DNA from: Akkermansiaceae bacterium UBA1315
GTDB lineage: Bacteria; Verrucomicrobiota; Verrucomicrobiia; Verrucomicrobiales; Akkermansiaceae
Assembly (NCBI GenBank): GCA_002307065.1
Contig: DBTN01000016.1
Span: 58,496-99,246, forward strand
Length of the DNA stretch: 40,751 bases
Reading direction: 5' to 3'
Shown here piece by piece: positions 1 to 8,323 of the stretch. Each line of letters opens with the position of its first letter. Within the stretch, counting starts at the first letter, position 1. Both the position numbers and the translations under genes were made by a program. The notes under the pieces are model-generated. The model saw nothing but the letters and a program-made list of their open reading frames with translations, did not search any database and was not told where the DNA came from.

Positions 1-492
1 CATCACGCGCTGGCGCATGCCGCCGGAAAACTCGTGCGGATAGGAATCAATGCGTTTTTCCGGGTCGGGGATTCCCACTTCTGCCAGGGCGTCGATCGCC
101 CGGTGCAGGGCTTTTTTTCCGTGGAGATTTTCGTGCAGCGCGAGCGGTTCGGTCAACTGAGCGCTGACTTTCATAAACGGGTTCAGCGAGGTCATCGGAT
201 CTTGGAAAATCATCGTGATGCGTTTTCCTCGGATTTTGCGCAGCTCGTTTTCGCGGGTCTTTAAAAGATCCACGCCATCGAACAACGCCTGGCCGGAATG
301 AATGCGCCCGGGCGGCTGGGGAATCAGCCCCAACAGGGAATAACACGTCACCGATTTTCCCGAACCAGATTCGCCGACGATGCCGACAGTTTCGCCTTTT
401 CCGACGGTGAAGGAAACGTCTTCGACCGCGTGCGTCACGCCGTTGCGCGTGTGGAAGCGGGTGGTCAGATTTTTGACGTCGAGCAGCGGCAT
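1..492 (-). CDS. Oligopeptide/dipeptide ABC transporter ATP-binding protein (OppD/DppD-like), N-terminal part
   Basis: ATPase subunit that would power uptake of peptides or nickel-type substrates through an inner-membrane ABC permease. The 164 codons in the window show the Walker A motif GESGSGKS, the Q-loop in FQDPMTSLNP, and the ABC signature FSGGMRQRV just before the window edge; Walker B and the C-terminal OppD extension lie outside. The spacing and the SLNP sequence after the Q-loop are typical of the OppD/DppD subfamily. I chose ATG at 492 (MPLLDVKNLTT) because it matches family N-termini; a TTG 12 codons upstream is possible. No clear Shine-Dalgarno sequence is visible. It is divergent from clpB. 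Partner permease and binding-protein genes should lie to the left, outside the window, so the substrate cannot be named. Confidence 0.93.
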   Translation of the reverse strand, partial: MPLLDVKNLTTRFHTRNGVTHAVEDVSFTVGKGETVGIVGESGSGKSVTCYSLLGLIPQPPGRIHSGQALFDGVDLLKTRENELRKIRGKRITMIFQDPMTSLNPFMKVSAQLTEPLALHENLHGKKALHRAIDALAEVGIPDPEKRIDSYPHEFSGGMRQRVM

Positions 493-707
493 GTTGTCGA
501 ATGATAGACGACCGGTCTGGAAGTGCAAGCGTGTGACCGGTCGGCAACGGAGCGGAAATTCTAACGAGAAAGGAGCGATGGACCGCTTCGATTTCCTTGC
601 ACGGTTGTGAAACAAAATATTTGACCAATTTGGATGCTAAGTGAATTTCCTTCAGAAACATCGGTCGAGCCATTTACGGACGGCCAAATCTCGCTTATCA
701 CTTGGAT

Positions 708-713
708 GGAGGA
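708..713 (+). promoter_or_regulatory. Shine-Dalgarno site that sets the clpB start
   Basis: GGAGGA lies six bases before the ATG at 720. It argues for that ATG rather than the in-frame TTG at 702, which would overlap the ribosome binding site. Few genes in this window have so clear a site. Confidence 0.8.
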
Positions 714-719
714 ACCATT

Positions 720-3293
720 ATGGGATTAGATAAACTGACTCAGAAACTTCAGGAAGCGCTTCAATCGGCCCAGCGGATTGCGTCAAAATCCGCCCACTCC
801 GAGTTGAAAAGCCCGCACGTTTTGCTCGCCCTTCTTCAGCAAGAAGGCGGGATCGTCACGCCGATTTTACAAAAGGCAGGTGCCGACGTGAATCGGTTGA
901 AGGCCTCGGTGGCAGCCGCCCTGGCCCGGGAACCCAGCGTCCAAGGCGCGAGCACCCAGCCGCAGATCAGTGTGGGCCTGCGCGCCACCTTGGAAGCGGC
1001 GGACGAGGCCCGCGAGTCGATGGGCGACGATTACTTGAGCGTGGAACATTTTTTGATCGGCGCGTTGAAAGGCGATTCGCCCGCGGGCGTGCTTTTAAAA
1101 GAAGCTGGGCTGGATGAGAAAAAAATCCGGGAGGCGATCGGCAGCGTTCGTGGCTCGCAAAAGGTGACGGATGACGCGCCTGAAGGAAAATACCAGACGC
1201 TGGAGAAATACGGAACGGACCTGACCGCTCGTGCTCGTGAGGGGAAAATCGACCCGGTGATCGGTCGGGATCACGAAATCCGGCGGGTGCTGCAGGTGCT
1301 TTCACGTCGCACCAAAAACAATCCGGTTTTGATTGGCGAGCCCGGCGTCGGGAAAACCGCGATCGTCGAAGGCCTCGCGCGCCGCATCGTTTCCGGCGAC
1401 GTGCCGGACGCGATGAAAAACAAGCGCATCATCGTCATGGACCTCGGCGGAATGCTGGCCGGGGCGAAATATCGTGGCGAATTTGAAGACCGGTTGAAGG
1501 CGTTTTTGAAAGAAGTGACGGACTCGCAGGGTCAGATCATTCTTTTCATCGATGAGCTCCACACCATCGTCGGCGCTGGCGCGAGTGAAGGTGCGGTCGA
1601 TGCATCCAATCTCCTGAAGCCTCAACTCGCCCGTGGCGAGCTGCATACCATCGGCGCGACCACGCTGGATGAATACCGCAAATACATCGAAAAAGATGCG
1701 GCGTTGGAGCGTCGTTTCCAACCGGTTATGGTCGGTGAGCCGTCCGTTGAAGATGCGATTGCGATTCTTCGTGGTTTGAAGGAACGGTATGAGGTTCACC
1801 ATGGCGTGCGCATCCAAGACGGCGCGTTGGTGGCGGCGGCGACCCTTTCCGACCGCTACATTTCGGGACGGTTTCTTCCCGACAAGGCCGTGGATTTGGT
1901 CGACGAGGCGGCATCACGATTGAAGATCGAGCTCGATTCGATGCCGACTGAGATCGACGTGCTGGAGCGGCAAATTCTCCAACTTGAAATGGAAAAGAAG
2001 GCGCTCGAAAAAGAAACCGATAAAGCCTCCGCAGCCCGTTTGGAAAAAGTCCGGGAAGAGCAGGCGAACCTTCGCGAGGAATCTTCCGGTTTGATGGCGC
2101 AGTGGCGGAATGAAAAAGGAATCATCGATGAAGTGCGAGCGTCGCAGGAAAAAATCGAGTCGCTCAAAGGCGAGGCGGAACGTGCCCAGCGCATCGGCGA
2201 TTTGACCCGCGCGTCACAGATCACCTACGGAGATTTGCCAGAGGCGAACAAGGCGCTGGAGGAGGCGATGTCCCATTTGAGCTCGCTCCAAGCGACAGGC
2301 GCACTGCTGAAGGAAGAAGTGACGGAGGAAGACATCGCCCGCGTGATTTCGTCCTGGACCGGTATTCCCGTGAACCGGTTGCAAGAAGGCGAGAAACAAA
2401 AGCTGGTGACGATGGAACAGCGCCTCGGTGAACGAGTGGTCGGCCAGAAAAAGGCGATTCGTGCGGTGGCCAATGCGGTCCGCCGGGCACGCGCCGGGTT
2501 GCAGGACGAAAATCGACCCATCGGCTCGTTTATCTTCTTGGGTCCCACCGGTGTCGGAAAAACCGAGTTATCAAAGGCGTTGGCGGAATTTTTATTTGAT
2601 GATGAATCCGCCATGGTCCGGATCGACATGTCGGAATACATGGAAAAACACAGTGTCGCTCGTTTGATCGGAGCGCCGCCGGGATATGTCGGTTACGACG
2701 AAGGCGGACAACTCAGCGAACAAGTACGACGCAAGCCGTACTCGGTCGTCTTGTTCGACGAAATCGAAAAAGCGCATCCGGACGTGTTTAACGTATTGCT
2801 GCAAGTGCTCGACGACGGACGCATCACCGACGGCCAGGGCCGCACGGTGGATTTCCGCAATACGGTGTTGATCATGACCTCGAACATCGGCTCGCAATAC
2901 ATTCTCACCGAAGAGAACGCGGAACAGCGAGAAGCGAAAGTGATGGAAGCCTTGCGCGCGCATTTCAGGCCGGAGTTTTTAAACCGGATCGATGAAACGA
3001 TCATTTTTGACCGGTTGAAGCGCGAAGAACTCACGGAGATCGTCGATTTTCAACTCACTCGTGTTCGCAAGCGTTTGGCGAAGCAAGGTCTTGGACTCGC
3101 TCTAACAGAATCGGCAAAAGAATATCTCGGCAATCAGGGGTACGATCCGGTTTACGGAGCGCGGCCTCTGAAACGGGCGATCCAGCATCATTTGCTCGAT
3201 CCGCTCAGCCTTGATGTGCTCGAAGGGAAATTCACGGATGGCGATGTGATCCAAGCTGATCTTGAAGGAGGATCGATCGTTTTTCGGAAATAA
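720..3293 (+). CDS. clpB: Chaperone ClpB (Hsp100 disaggregase)
   Basis: Cytoplasmic hexameric AAA+ disaggregase that works with DnaK to pull polypeptides from aggregates. The 857-residue product has the standard ClpB length. In order: an N-terminal double Clp repeat (about 1-150), the first AAA+ module with Walker A GEPGVGKT near residue 206, a coiled-coil M-domain (about 405-525, rich in K, E and R), and a second AAA+ module with GPTGVGKT near 608, then a C-terminal D2-small domain with GARPLKRAIQ. The M-domain separates ClpB from ClpA and ClpC. Start chosen at ATG 720 from the GGAGGA site. It appears monocistronic; no dnaK or grpE is adjacent. I see no CIRCE element upstream; a weak TTGACC at 621-626 could be a -35 box but has no convincing -10 partner. 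Confidence 0.97.
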   Translation: MGLDKLTQKLQEALQSAQRIASKSAHSELKSPHVLLALLQQEGGIVTPILQKAGADVNRLKASVAAALAREPSVQGASTQPQISVGLRATLEAADEARESMGDDYLSVEHFLIGALKGDSPAGVLLKEAGLDEKKIREAIGSVRGSQKVTDDAPEGKYQTLEKYGTDLTARAREGKIDPVIGRDHEIRRVLQVLSRRTKNNPVLIGEPGVGKTAIVEGLARRIVSGDVPDAMKNKRIIVMDLGGMLAGAKYRGEFEDRLKAFLKEVTDSQGQIILFIDELHTIVGAGASEGAVDASNLLKPQLARGELHTIGATTLDEYRKYIEKDAALERRFQPVMVGEPSVEDAIAILRGLKERYEVHHGVRIQDGALVAAATLSDRYISGRFLPDKAVDLVDEAASRLKIELDSMPTEIDVLERQILQLEMEKKALEKETDKASAARLEKVREEQANLREESSGLMAQWRNEKGIIDEVRASQEKIESLKGEAERAQRIGDLTRASQITYGDLPEANKALEEAMSHLSSLQATGALLKEEVTEEDIARVISSWTGIPVNRLQEGEKQKLVTMEQRLGERVVGQKKAIRAVANAVRRARAGLQDENRPIGSFIFLGPTGVGKTELSKALAEFLFDDESAMVRIDMSEYMEKHSVARLIGAPPGYVGYDEGGQLSEQVRRKPYSVVLFDEIEKAHPDVFNVLLQVLDDGRITDGQGRTVDFRNTVLIMTSNIGSQYILTEENAEQREAKVMEALRAHFRPEFLNRIDETIIFDRLKREELTEIVDFQLTRVRKRLAKQGLGLALTESAKEYLGNQGYDPVYGARPLKRAIQHHLLDPLSLDVLEGKFTDGDVIQADLEGGSIVFRK

Positions 3294-3344
3294 AACCGGT
3301 TTCAAGTCAGAGCCTGTTCGAGCGACAGCGTGTCGACATATTTC

Positions 3345-3600
3345 CGGACGAACGGTCCGGGATTCCTTAGCCCAGGCCATCGGCCTGGGTGACGTGCGTT
3401 TCTGTGTTGCGGTCCAATGGGTCGCGATACAGGGCGACTCCCCTTCATTAAACCTGCGGAAATTTTTCAGCGACTCGCGAACGAAAGTCGCCAAACCGGT
3501 ATCGCACACCGTTGGTGCGCCAAGAATATTTGGAGACCAGTGTCCTAGGCCGATGACCTAGGCTAAGGAATCTCGGACCGTTGGCCCGAAGACGCGTGTT
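3345..3600. repeat. Palindromic intergenic repeat cluster A
   Basis: Fills the gap between clpB and the convergent hydrolase gene. It contains a perfect hairpin at 3371-3389 (CCCAGGCC, loop ATC, GGCCTGGG), a CACC-GTT-GGTG palindrome near 3507-3517, and a CCTAGG...CCTAGG pair at 3544-3562 followed by GCTAAGGAAT. The stretch from AACGGTCCG at 3352 and the stretch from CCAAACCGGT at 3491 both recur in the cluster at 14229-14712 with substitutions. This looks like a REP/BIME-style non-coding element family. Short open frames across it are not believable genes. Confidence 0.75.
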
Positions 3601-3651
3601 AATGAAATGGATGGCTTTCCCGATTGAGTGAATGACGGCGCGTTGAAATCA

Positions 3652-4452
3652 TCAGAATGTGAACCGGTTGGCGATGAAAGGGTTGTGTTTTTGTTCTTCG
3701 CCGAGGGTACTTCCGGGGCCATGACCAGGGAGAATGACGGTTTCATCGGGGAGGGGTGAGAGGACGGCGACCAACCGGTTGAGGGCGTGTTGATATTTTT
3801 TTTCGTCAGGGCAGCCGCCCATTGAGCCGGCGAAAAGCGCGTCGCCCGTGACGAGAACCGGTTCAGCAAGTCCTTCGATGAAATAGCCGAGTGAGGGCGT
3901 GGCGTGGCCGGAGAGATCGACGGAGTGGATCGTCAAGTTTCCGAAATGGAATGTCTCGTCAGCATCCATCGGTTCGGTGCCTGGAATACGAGGTCCGTAG
4001 TTTTTTGTGGTGAGTGGAGCAAGGGTCGGCAAGCCGGCGATGTGATCGTGGTGAGCGTGAGTGATAAAAACGGCGTCGAGTTTGGAAATACCGAGAGTTT
4101 CCAGTTTTTCCAGGCACGAGGAGCGGTCATCACCGGTGTCGAAAAGAATCGCCGTATCGCCGTCGCGGATAAGCCAGGCATTCACATGATCGTCGCCGAA
4201 AGGAAGGAGTAACCGGTTAATTCCGGCAGTGTGTAGAGGCTGCGGAGAAAATTCCGGATGAGTCGCGAGCGCTTCTGAATCGAGCCCGAGAACCGGTGCG
4301 AGTTTCCGGGCGATTATTGCGGAAAATTTCCCTCGGGAAAAAGCCAACACATCGTTCTCGGGCAAGCCGGCCGCCGCTGCGGCTTCATTCGGAGACAAGG
4401 AAAGTCCTTTGAAAGCCTTGCGGATGACGTAGGTGAAATCATCTTCTAACAT
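3652..4452 (-). CDS. Metallo-beta-lactamase-fold hydrolase with helix-turn-helix-like N-terminus
   Basis: Probable zinc-dependent hydrolase of the glyoxalase-II-like MBL superfamily; the substrate cannot be told. The metal motif is at 131-137 (THAHHDH, ligands H132, H134, D136, H137), with further ligands at H183 (LSGHATPS), D204 (VTGDALF) and the late PGHGPGST motif. The C-terminal HNPF sequence is common in GloB-like proteins. The first 70 residues are not MBL: they read as a small helical domain (LSPNEAAAAAGLPENDVLAF) like an XRE-type helix-turn-helix, an uncommon addition. At 266 residues it is longer than the usual 200-220. The gene lies one base downstream of the ClpP-like gene on the same strand, so they are probably co-transcribed. 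Confidence 0.88.
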   Translation of the reverse strand: MLEDDFTYVIRKAFKGLSLSPNEAAAAAGLPENDVLAFSRGKFSAIIARKLAPVLGLDSEALATHPEFSPQPLHTAGINRLLLPFGDDHVNAWLIRDGDTAILFDTGDDRSSCLEKLETLGISKLDAVFITHAHHDHIAGLPTLAPLTTKNYGPRIPGTEPMDADETFHFGNLTIHSVDLSGHATPSLGYFIEGLAEPVLVTGDALFAGSMGGCPDEKKYQHALNRLVAVLSPLPDETVILPGHGPGSTLGEEQKHNPFIANRFTF

Positions 4453-4453
4453 T

Positions 4454-5716
4454 TTAGCGCATCCGGTAATAACCGTCGGGGTTGTAGAGGAAATAAACGT
4501 CTTTCGGATTCAGGCGGGGCAGCCAGGCGAAGGGTTTTCCGTCGGGGTCGACTTGCTCTTCGGAATGTGCGGTGACAGTGGGTTTGGGTTTGTCCGTGGT
4601 GCCGGGGTCTTTGGTGTATGAGGTTTCCTGGATTCCGGTGACGATGTGATTGACCCATTTCAGCTCCTTCGCCTTGTCGCCGAATTCGCTCCAATCGCCG
4701 CTGGTTGAGCGGGTGTACATCCGTTTGATGAATTCTTCGGTGGAGACTCCCATTTTTTCTGCGACCGGTGTGGCGAGTCGATTCCACCAGCGTTGGCTGT
4801 CTTCGTAGAACTCGCGTTGTTGTGTGAGATTCAGACGAGCAAAAGCGATTTGGGCGCTGATTTGATGGTGAAGAATGATGGCGTTTGGATAAGCGTAAGA
4901 TTCTTTGGCGAGGGTGGTGATGCAAGCGGCCATGGACGCCGCGAATGATTTCACAACCACGTGAACCGGCGCAGTGCTGGCCTCCATCGATTTCAGAATC
5001 CGGTAACCGGCCATGACCGATCCGCCGGGCGAATCGTCGATCACGATAAAGATCGGGAGTTTCGAATCCTTATTGTTCCAGTAGTCGATGCGATTGGTGA
5101 TGAAATCCGCGGTCGCGGGAGTGATCATTCCATTGAGCGGAATGCGCCGATCGGAAATCACGAGCGTGCCGTCTTCCTTCAGTGGGTTTGCGAGGTATTG
5201 CGGCGGGGAATCGGCAAATTGGGAGCGTTTTTCCTCGGTCTCGATCTGGGTGATTTCGTTCTGCAGCCGGGTGATTTCCAGAGAGGACTCGGTCTGGATC
5301 GATTTCAGATCGTTGGCAAGTTTTTCGGCGCGGAGTTTGGAAAGTTCCGCCTCTTGAGTGAGTTGTTCTTTTTCCGCTTCGATCTTCGCGATGGCATCGC
5401 CGATGGCGCTTTGGCGTTTTGCGGATTCGAGGGCGAGTTGTTCGGTGATCAGCTCGCGTTCGAGTTTCAGGCGGGAAATTTCCGCCCGGAGTTGCGCGGT
5501 GTCTTTGGAGAGGCGCTCGGCGTCGAGTTTGTTGGCGGCGGTGAGCGATTCCAGTTCGGATGCGGGATCGACCGGTTTCGCCGATTCCGGCGGTGCCGGT
5601 GCCGCCTGCGGAGCAACGTTCGAAACCGGTGTCTCGGCGGGGGGAGCTTCTTTTGCTTGAGACCAAGCCGTGGTGAGAGACAGACCGAGAAGCGCGCAAG
5701 GGGTCAAAAATTTCAT
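4454..5716 (-). CDS. Exported ClpP-like serine protease with coiled-coil region
   Basis: Probable periplasmic or envelope protein with a ClpP/crotonase-fold protease domain. Residues 1-21 form a signal peptide (hydrophobic core ALLGLSLTT, likely cut after SQA). Then come a Pro/Ala linker and a long charged coiled coil (about 52-163). The ClpP-like domain spans about 183-362: DDSPGGSV at 227-234 corresponds to the ClpP oxyanion/strand motif, FAASMAAC carries the candidate nucleophile Ser261, LHHQIS the candidate His283/284, and SGDWSEFGDKAKE the candidate Asp341. Cytoplasmic ClpP is about 200 residues with no signal peptide and no coiled coil, so this is a distinct family. No ATPase partner could work outside the cytoplasm, so it may act alone or as a membrane-protein protease like SppA/NfeD. 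It starts the two-gene unit with the MBL hydrolase. Confidence 0.85.
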   Translation of the reverse strand: MKFLTPCALLGLSLTTAWSQAKEAPPAETPVSNVAPQAAPAPPESAKPVDPASELESLTAANKLDAERLSKDTAQLRAEISRLKLERELITEQLALESAKRQSAIGDAIAKIEAEKEQLTQEAELSKLRAEKLANDLKSIQTESSLEITRLQNEITQIETEEKRSQFADSPPQYLANPLKEDGTLVISDRRIPLNGMITPATADFITNRIDYWNNKDSKLPIFIVIDDSPGGSVMAGYRILKSMEASTAPVHVVVKSFAASMAACITTLAKESYAYPNAIILHHQISAQIAFARLNLTQQREFYEDSQRWWNRLATPVAEKMGVSTEEFIKRMYTRSTSGDWSEFGDKAKELKWVNHIVTGIQETSYTKDPGTTDKPKPTVTAHSEEQVDPDGKPFAWLPRLNPKDVYFLYNPDGYYRMR

Positions 5717-5783
5717 AACGTCTGAAAAGAGAAGCGAAACGGGTGCCGAAAATCCTACGATTTTCCACCCCGGTTCTTTTCAC

Positions 5784-6620
5784 TCAAACGCCGGATCGTT
5801 TCGCACGCAAGCTGAGAAAAATCACGATGCCTGCGAAAATCAGGAAAACCGTGGCGCCGATCCCGAAGAAGAAAAACAGTCGGCTGGTGGCGGTGTCGAC
5901 CTGATCGTTGGTGATCGAGTTCGCTACCGATTCGCCGGATTTTCGACGGAAGACCAGCGTGTGATCGATGATTTCAACACCGGTCAGGTTTTTCATCGCG
6001 GGGCCGAGAACGGGATGAGTCGTGTAGCGTTCAGCGATCCGGTAGGGTGACATCTGTTCGATGAATTCCCGGGGGACGGTGGCACCTGGGACTTCGATCG
6101 CATTGAGCTTGAGAGCGACTTCGTTTTCGAAAACGTGAGGCTCGGCGAGCAACGTTGCGTTCAAGTAGCGGAAATCCGACGTGATCCAACCGGTTTCTCC
6201 CTCGCGAGCAAGACGAGGGCGGCCGTTCATTTGGTAGGAAACGGCGATGCGAAGGGCTCCGTTTTCAATGTTCAGCACCCGAAAGGTTCCGCGCAGATCC
6301 TTGAGTGGTTCGTAAGCGGCGATCGCGAAATTCAGGTCATCGGCGGAAAGTCGGAGCTCGGCGTCTTTTTCATCGATCAGATTTTGGCGAAACGTTTCCA
6401 GTTTTTCGGCAAGAGCATTGAGTTCGGTTTCGCGATTTTCAACAGGCGTGACTTCGATGGCGACCGGTTGGTCGGAGGTGAATTTTTCAATTTCCCGCGC
6501 TTGGCGGAAAAGGGTGACCGTCGAAAAAACGATGAGGAAAACCACCATCAGCACGACAGTGATGAGAATCGCACAGCCGGCGAAGGGTGAGCGTGCGGTT
6601 GCTTTGGCCGGTTCAGACAT
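5784..6620 (-). CDS. Uncharacterised protein with two terminal membrane segments
   Basis: I do not recognise a family. The 278-residue product has a strong membrane helix near the N-terminus (about 14-38, CAILITVVLMVVFLIVF) and another at the C-terminus (about 246-270), followed by a basic tail (RAKRSG). The region between is predicted soluble, and by the positive-inside rule would face the periplasm. It contains a run of short beta-like stretches but no cysteine pair or catalytic motif that I can identify. It lies between tatC upstream and the ClpP-like gene downstream, all on the minus strand, with a 67-base gap to the latter. A role at the cell envelope is inferred from topology only. Confidence 0.8.
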   Translation of the reverse strand: MSEPAKATARSPFAGCAILITVVLMVVFLIVFSTVTLFRQAREIEKFTSDQPVAIEVTPVENRETELNALAEKLETFRQNLIDEKDAELRLSADDLNFAIAAYEPLKDLRGTFRVLNIENGALRIAVSYQMNGRPRLAREGETGWITSDFRYLNATLLAEPHVFENEVALKLNAIEVPGATVPREFIEQMSPYRIAERYTTHPVLGPAMKNLTGVEIIDHTLVFRRKSGESVANSITNDQVDTATSRLFFFFGIGATVFLIFAGIVIFLSLRAKRSGV

Positions 6621-6680
6621 GGGAAAAGTTGCTCGTTTCAGGGTTCAGTTTTCAGGAAGAAGAAGCTAGTTTGCCGATCG

Positions 6681-6709
6681 GTGTTTAGTCTTTTCTGGAG
6701 ACGAAACAC
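6681..6709. terminator. Stem-loop in the gap after tatC
   Basis: GTGTTT and AAACAC pair around an inner GTCT/AGAC stem with one internal mismatch and a seven-base loop. It lies just beyond the tatC stop codon in the direction of transcription. There is no U-tract after it, so it may be a factor-dependent terminator or an RNA-end stabiliser. Confidence 0.4.
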
Positions 6710-6728
6710 TGAGAACCAGCAACACCTC

Positions 6729-8105
6729 TTATTGATCCGACGGGCGGCGTTCCTCATTTTCGGGATTGCCGTCGGGCGAGGAAGGGGGCGCAGAGTCGTC
6801 TTCAAAATCGAGTTCATCGCTTTTCGGAAGGTTGTCGGCGAAATGGGTGACCGGCGCGTGCGGATCATCGGGATCGAGCGGCGGAACTTCATCCCAACCA
6901 TCGTCTGAAATTTCCACCACTTCCTCGGGATCCACGGGCGGTGCGGGGCTAGGAACCGCGGGTTTCACCTCCTCGTGATTGCGAAGCAGGCGCTCCATGC
7001 GTTCGCGAGCTTCTTCATCCTCTTTTTGCTGTTCCTTTTTCTCGCTGAAATAGGCCAGCCAAATGCAGACTTCGTAGAGGAAATACATCGGCACCGCCAT
7101 CAGGCTGAGCGTCAGGACATCTGGCGTCGGCGTGAGCACGGCGGCGAGAACGACAACACCAACGATCGCGTAACGTCGCGTGGATTTCATCGTCGAGTAG
7201 CTCAGCAATCCGAGTTTCACAATGACCATGACGACCACTGGCAGTTCGAAAGAAAGGCCGAAAAGCAGGGTGAACATTGTGGCGAAAGAGATGTATTCGC
7301 CGATTCTCCATTCGTTCGAGACGCCGAGGGTTTCACTGTAGCTGTAGAAAAACTCCAGCGCGCGGGGCAGCACGATGAAGTAAGCAAATGCGCCACCGGT
7401 GAGGAAAAGTCCGAAACCGATCGCGAGCGCGGGCCACAGAACTTTCCGTTCGTTGTTGTGCAAACCGGGTAAAATAAACTGCAGGATAAACATCAACAGC
7501 AGCGGAAACGCGAGCACGATGCCGGCGAAAAATGCCAGTTTCATCGAAAGCATAAAGGTCTCGGTCGGCTTGAGCGACGACATCATGCGCGTTTCGGCAA
7601 TGCTGGCGGCATCGGGCGAGGCTTTCTTTTCGATGAGAAATTTCACCTGTTCCCGCGATGCTGGCTCGGGCGCGGCTTTTTCCAAAAACGCATCGCGCTG
7701 CTCAACCGGTAGCACCATCGCGGCGCGGACGAGTGCGGCGACGCGGATGTGGAATTGCAGATCCGGATCGTTGATCGTTTCGAAAAACGCCGCGCGCTCC
7801 TCGGGTAAAAGCGCGGCAGCTGCGTGGTCCGCTTGTTTTGCTTTTTCCCATTGTTCGACGGTGACCTCTGTCGGGGAATGATTCAGTTGGCTTTCCGCCT
7901 TCATCACCATCACCTCGTCGATCGGGCGACGAAGGACGTCCATCAACTGCTGCTGGAAGATGAAGCAAAAGCCCATCGAAACCAGCAAAGTGATCACCAC
8001 CTTGAACACCATAATCCGCAGATCCTCAAGGTGGTCGAGGAACGGCTTCTCATGATCCGGGTTAACGTGGTCCCGCAATTGGAAAACTTTTTTCAGCAGA
8101 TACAT
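6729..8105 (-). CDS. tatC: Sec-independent translocase TatC with large periplasmic insertion and acidic tail
   Basis: Core subunit of the twin-arginine translocase, which recognises RR-signal peptides and helps move folded proteins across the inner membrane. The N-terminal HLEDLR (25-30) matches the family HLxELR motif, and later segments match TatC (PTPDVLTLSLMAVPMYFLYE). At 458 residues it is much longer than the usual 240-280. The extra length is in two places: about 110 residues (about 65-178) inserted in the first periplasmic loop between TM1 and the conserved P-T-E-x-F motif, rich in Ala, Glu and Lys; and an acidic, proline-rich cytoplasmic tail from about residue 360. No tatA or tatB is adjacent. 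It is divergent from sufS across about 218 bases. Confidence 0.95.
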   Translation of the reverse strand: MYLLKKVFQLRDHVNPDHEKPFLDHLEDLRIMVFKVVITLLVSMGFCFIFQQQLMDVLRRPIDEVMVMKAESQLNHSPTEVTVEQWEKAKQADHAAAALLPEERAAFFETINDPDLQFHIRVAALVRAAMVLPVEQRDAFLEKAAPEPASREQVKFLIEKKASPDAASIAETRMMSSLKPTETFMLSMKLAFFAGIVLAFPLLLMFILQFILPGLHNNERKVLWPALAIGFGLFLTGGAFAYFIVLPRALEFFYSYSETLGVSNEWRIGEYISFATMFTLLFGLSFELPVVVMVIVKLGLLSYSTMKSTRRYAIVGVVVLAAVLTPTPDVLTLSLMAVPMYFLYEVCIWLAYFSEKKEQQKEDEEARERMERLLRNHEEVKPAVPSPAPPVDPEEVVEISDDGWDEVPPLDPDDPHAPVTHFADNLPKSDELDFEDDSAPPSSPDGNPENEERRPSDQ

Positions 8106-8323
8106 GCCGGTGGGGCAGGATTCAACGCGCGGAGCATCGCAACCGCAAGGGTAGATGTTTGTCCTCGCCGGTCATTTCGAAATCCAGCCGGTGGCACAGG
8201 GGCAAAGGGTCGCGAGAACGTAGAAGTCCGGGCACCTCCGTTCAGGCGCGAGGCGAGACGTGATTTCTTGCGTTGCGGCACCGGTTCGTCTGCGTCATTC
8301 TCCGGCGGGTGATCGGTCGGCAA

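Noticed and set aside
47..673. Open frame on the minus strand at the left edge
   Set aside because: It is out of frame with the ABC ATPase, which has Walker A, Q-loop and signature motifs in the other frame; the product is arginine-rich junk.
493..719. Search for CIRCE or a sigma-32-type promoter before clpB
   Set aside because: No GAGTGCTAA/TTAGCACTC repeat and no CCCCAT-type -10 was found; TTGACC at 621 lacks a good partner.
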